6,739 nucleotides of DNA. Origin: Candidatus Rifleibacteriota bacterium. Its GTDB lineage: Bacteria > Riflebacteria > Ozemobacteria > Ozemobacterales > Ozemobacteraceae. The stretch is from the NCBI GenBank assembly GCA_022704885.1, contig JAKJFO010000217.1, positions 1-6,739 of the forward strand, given 5' to 3'. The notes beneath the pieces are model-generated. The model worked only from the letters and a program-made list of their open reading frames with translations. It was not told the DNA's origin and did not search any database. Of the stretch, positions 6,025 to 6,739 are shown piece by piece. Position 1 is the first letter of the stretch. Each line of letters opens with the position of its first letter. A program made the position numbers and the translations under genes.

Positions 6025-6739
6025 ATGCCAAAGAAAAAGCCGGGTTACCCTCCAAGTAAAATAGTGAAGGTTAAGGAAGAGCTGCATGGAGTTCGCTGTG
6101 CTGACGAATTCCGCTGGCTCGAGGGCGATGCTGAAGGAAATACCACACCAGAAGTCGCCGAATGGACAGACCAGCAGAATGCTTTTACCAGGTCGATGCT
6201 TGATCGCCTGCCTGGTCGGCAGAAGCTCAAAGAACGGCTGACTCCATTACTTGAGCGCAGCAGCAACAGCCTTCCTGTCTATGCCGGCAATAGAATCTTT
6301 TATTTCAGACGTGAGGGAAACCGGGATCAGCCTTGCCTGTACATGGCCGAAGATGTCTGGGGCCGCGAAAAGGTAATAGTCGACCCGGAAAAGATAGACG
6401 CCAGCGGATTAACGACCATCGGCTGGTTTTCTGCTTCGCATGATGGTGAACTGCTCGCTTATGGCACCGCGCGCAGCGGCGACGAAAACTATCAGCTCAA
6501 AATCATGCGGGTTAAAGATGGCAGCCCTCTCAAAGACGAGATAAATAACCGTGTCATCAGCGTCTACTGGCTGGCAGACAACTCTGGCTTCATCTATTCA
6601 CGCCTGTCTGACATCAAGAATCCCTATTCCCGCGAAATAAAGCTGCATTACCTCGGAGACAATCCCGAAGACGACCGGCTGATTTACGCGCAGTATAAAG
6701 AAGGCCCGCTGGCCACGACCTGGGGGCCGTTTGCATCGC
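6025..6739 (+). CDS. Prolyl oligopeptidase family S9A, N-terminal 238 residues (C-terminus beyond right edge)
   Basis: Serine peptidase family that cleaves short peptides, typically after proline (prolyl oligopeptidase) or after basic residues (oligopeptidase B). The seen part has the family's N-terminal pattern: YPP at 8-10, HGVRCADEFRWLE at 21-33, PEVAEWTDQQNAFT at 42-55, then the start of the beta-propeller with IFYFRREGNRDQPCLYMAED at 91-110, VIVDPEKIDASG at 117-128, SHDGELLAYGTARSGDENYQLKI at 138-160 and WLADNSGFIYSR at 182-193. The Ser-Asp-His catalytic domain lies beyond the window, so activity cannot be judged. Full members have about 680-720 residues. The start is firm: AAGGTG at 6014-6019 lies 5 bases before the ATG, and an in-frame TAA at 6013-6015 blocks any upstream start. 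The N-terminus (MPKKKPG) has no signal peptide, so a cytoplasmic enzyme is expected. Subfamily choice is uncertain; the propeller pattern favours prolyl oligopeptidase. Confidence 0.9.
   Translation, partial: MPKKKPGYPPSKIVKVKEELHGVRCADEFRWLEGDAEGNTTPEVAEWTDQQNAFTRSMLDRLPGRQKLKERLTPLLERSSNSLPVYAGNRIFYFRREGNRDQPCLYMAEDVWGREKVIVDPEKIDASGLTTIGWFSASHDGELLAYGTARSGDENYQLKIMRVKDGSPLKDEINNRVISVYWLADNSGFIYSRLSDIKNPYSREIKLHYLGDNPEDDRLIYAQYKEGPLATTWGPFAS

Overview
The window holds the start of a classical threonine operon on the minus strand (thrA-thrB-thrC, with thrC running off the left edge). To its right lie three apparently unrelated genes: a small single-pass membrane protein on the plus strand, a proline/alanine/glutamate-rich protein of unknown function on the minus strand, and the 5' part of a prolyl oligopeptidase gene on the plus strand that runs off the right edge. 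It is ordinary dense bacterial chromosome with roughly balanced base composition.

Region by region: 1-4104 is the thr operon read right to left. ThrA (aspartokinase fused to homoserine dehydrogenase) overlaps thrB by 4 bases (ATGA), and thrB is separated from thrC by 24 bases, so one transcript is expected. Together they cover four enzyme activities from aspartate to threonine; aspartate-semialdehyde dehydrogenase is the one missing step and is not in the window. 4105-4308 is a divergent intergenic region with two overlapping face-to-face promoter candidates and one copy of a dispersed repeat. 4309-4494 is the small membrane protein. 4495-4738 is a spacer between convergent genes with a large inverted repeat of the same family. 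4739-5665 is the Pro/Ala/Glu-rich protein. 5666-6024 is a divergent spacer with a compound palindrome and a third repeat site. 6025-6739 is the N-terminal part of a family S9A prolyl oligopeptidase.

Organism: the fused ThrA and the ThrB/ThrC proteins look strikingly like the Escherichia coli type (almost the same lengths and motifs), so a gammaproteobacterium, or a lineage that acquired a gammaproteobacterial-type thr operon, is suggested. The intergenic spacers carry CGATTA-type hexamer repeats and GAGCACGA motifs, and the two non-thr proteins are not recognisable E. coli genes, so I do not commit to a taxon.

I see no CRISPR array, transposase, rRNA, tRNA, phage gene or defence system. The items most worth following are the repeat family present in all three spacers of more than 100 bases, the uncharacterised 308-residue protein with a palindrome in its leader, and the small membrane protein whose near-consensus promoter overlaps the putative thr promoter.
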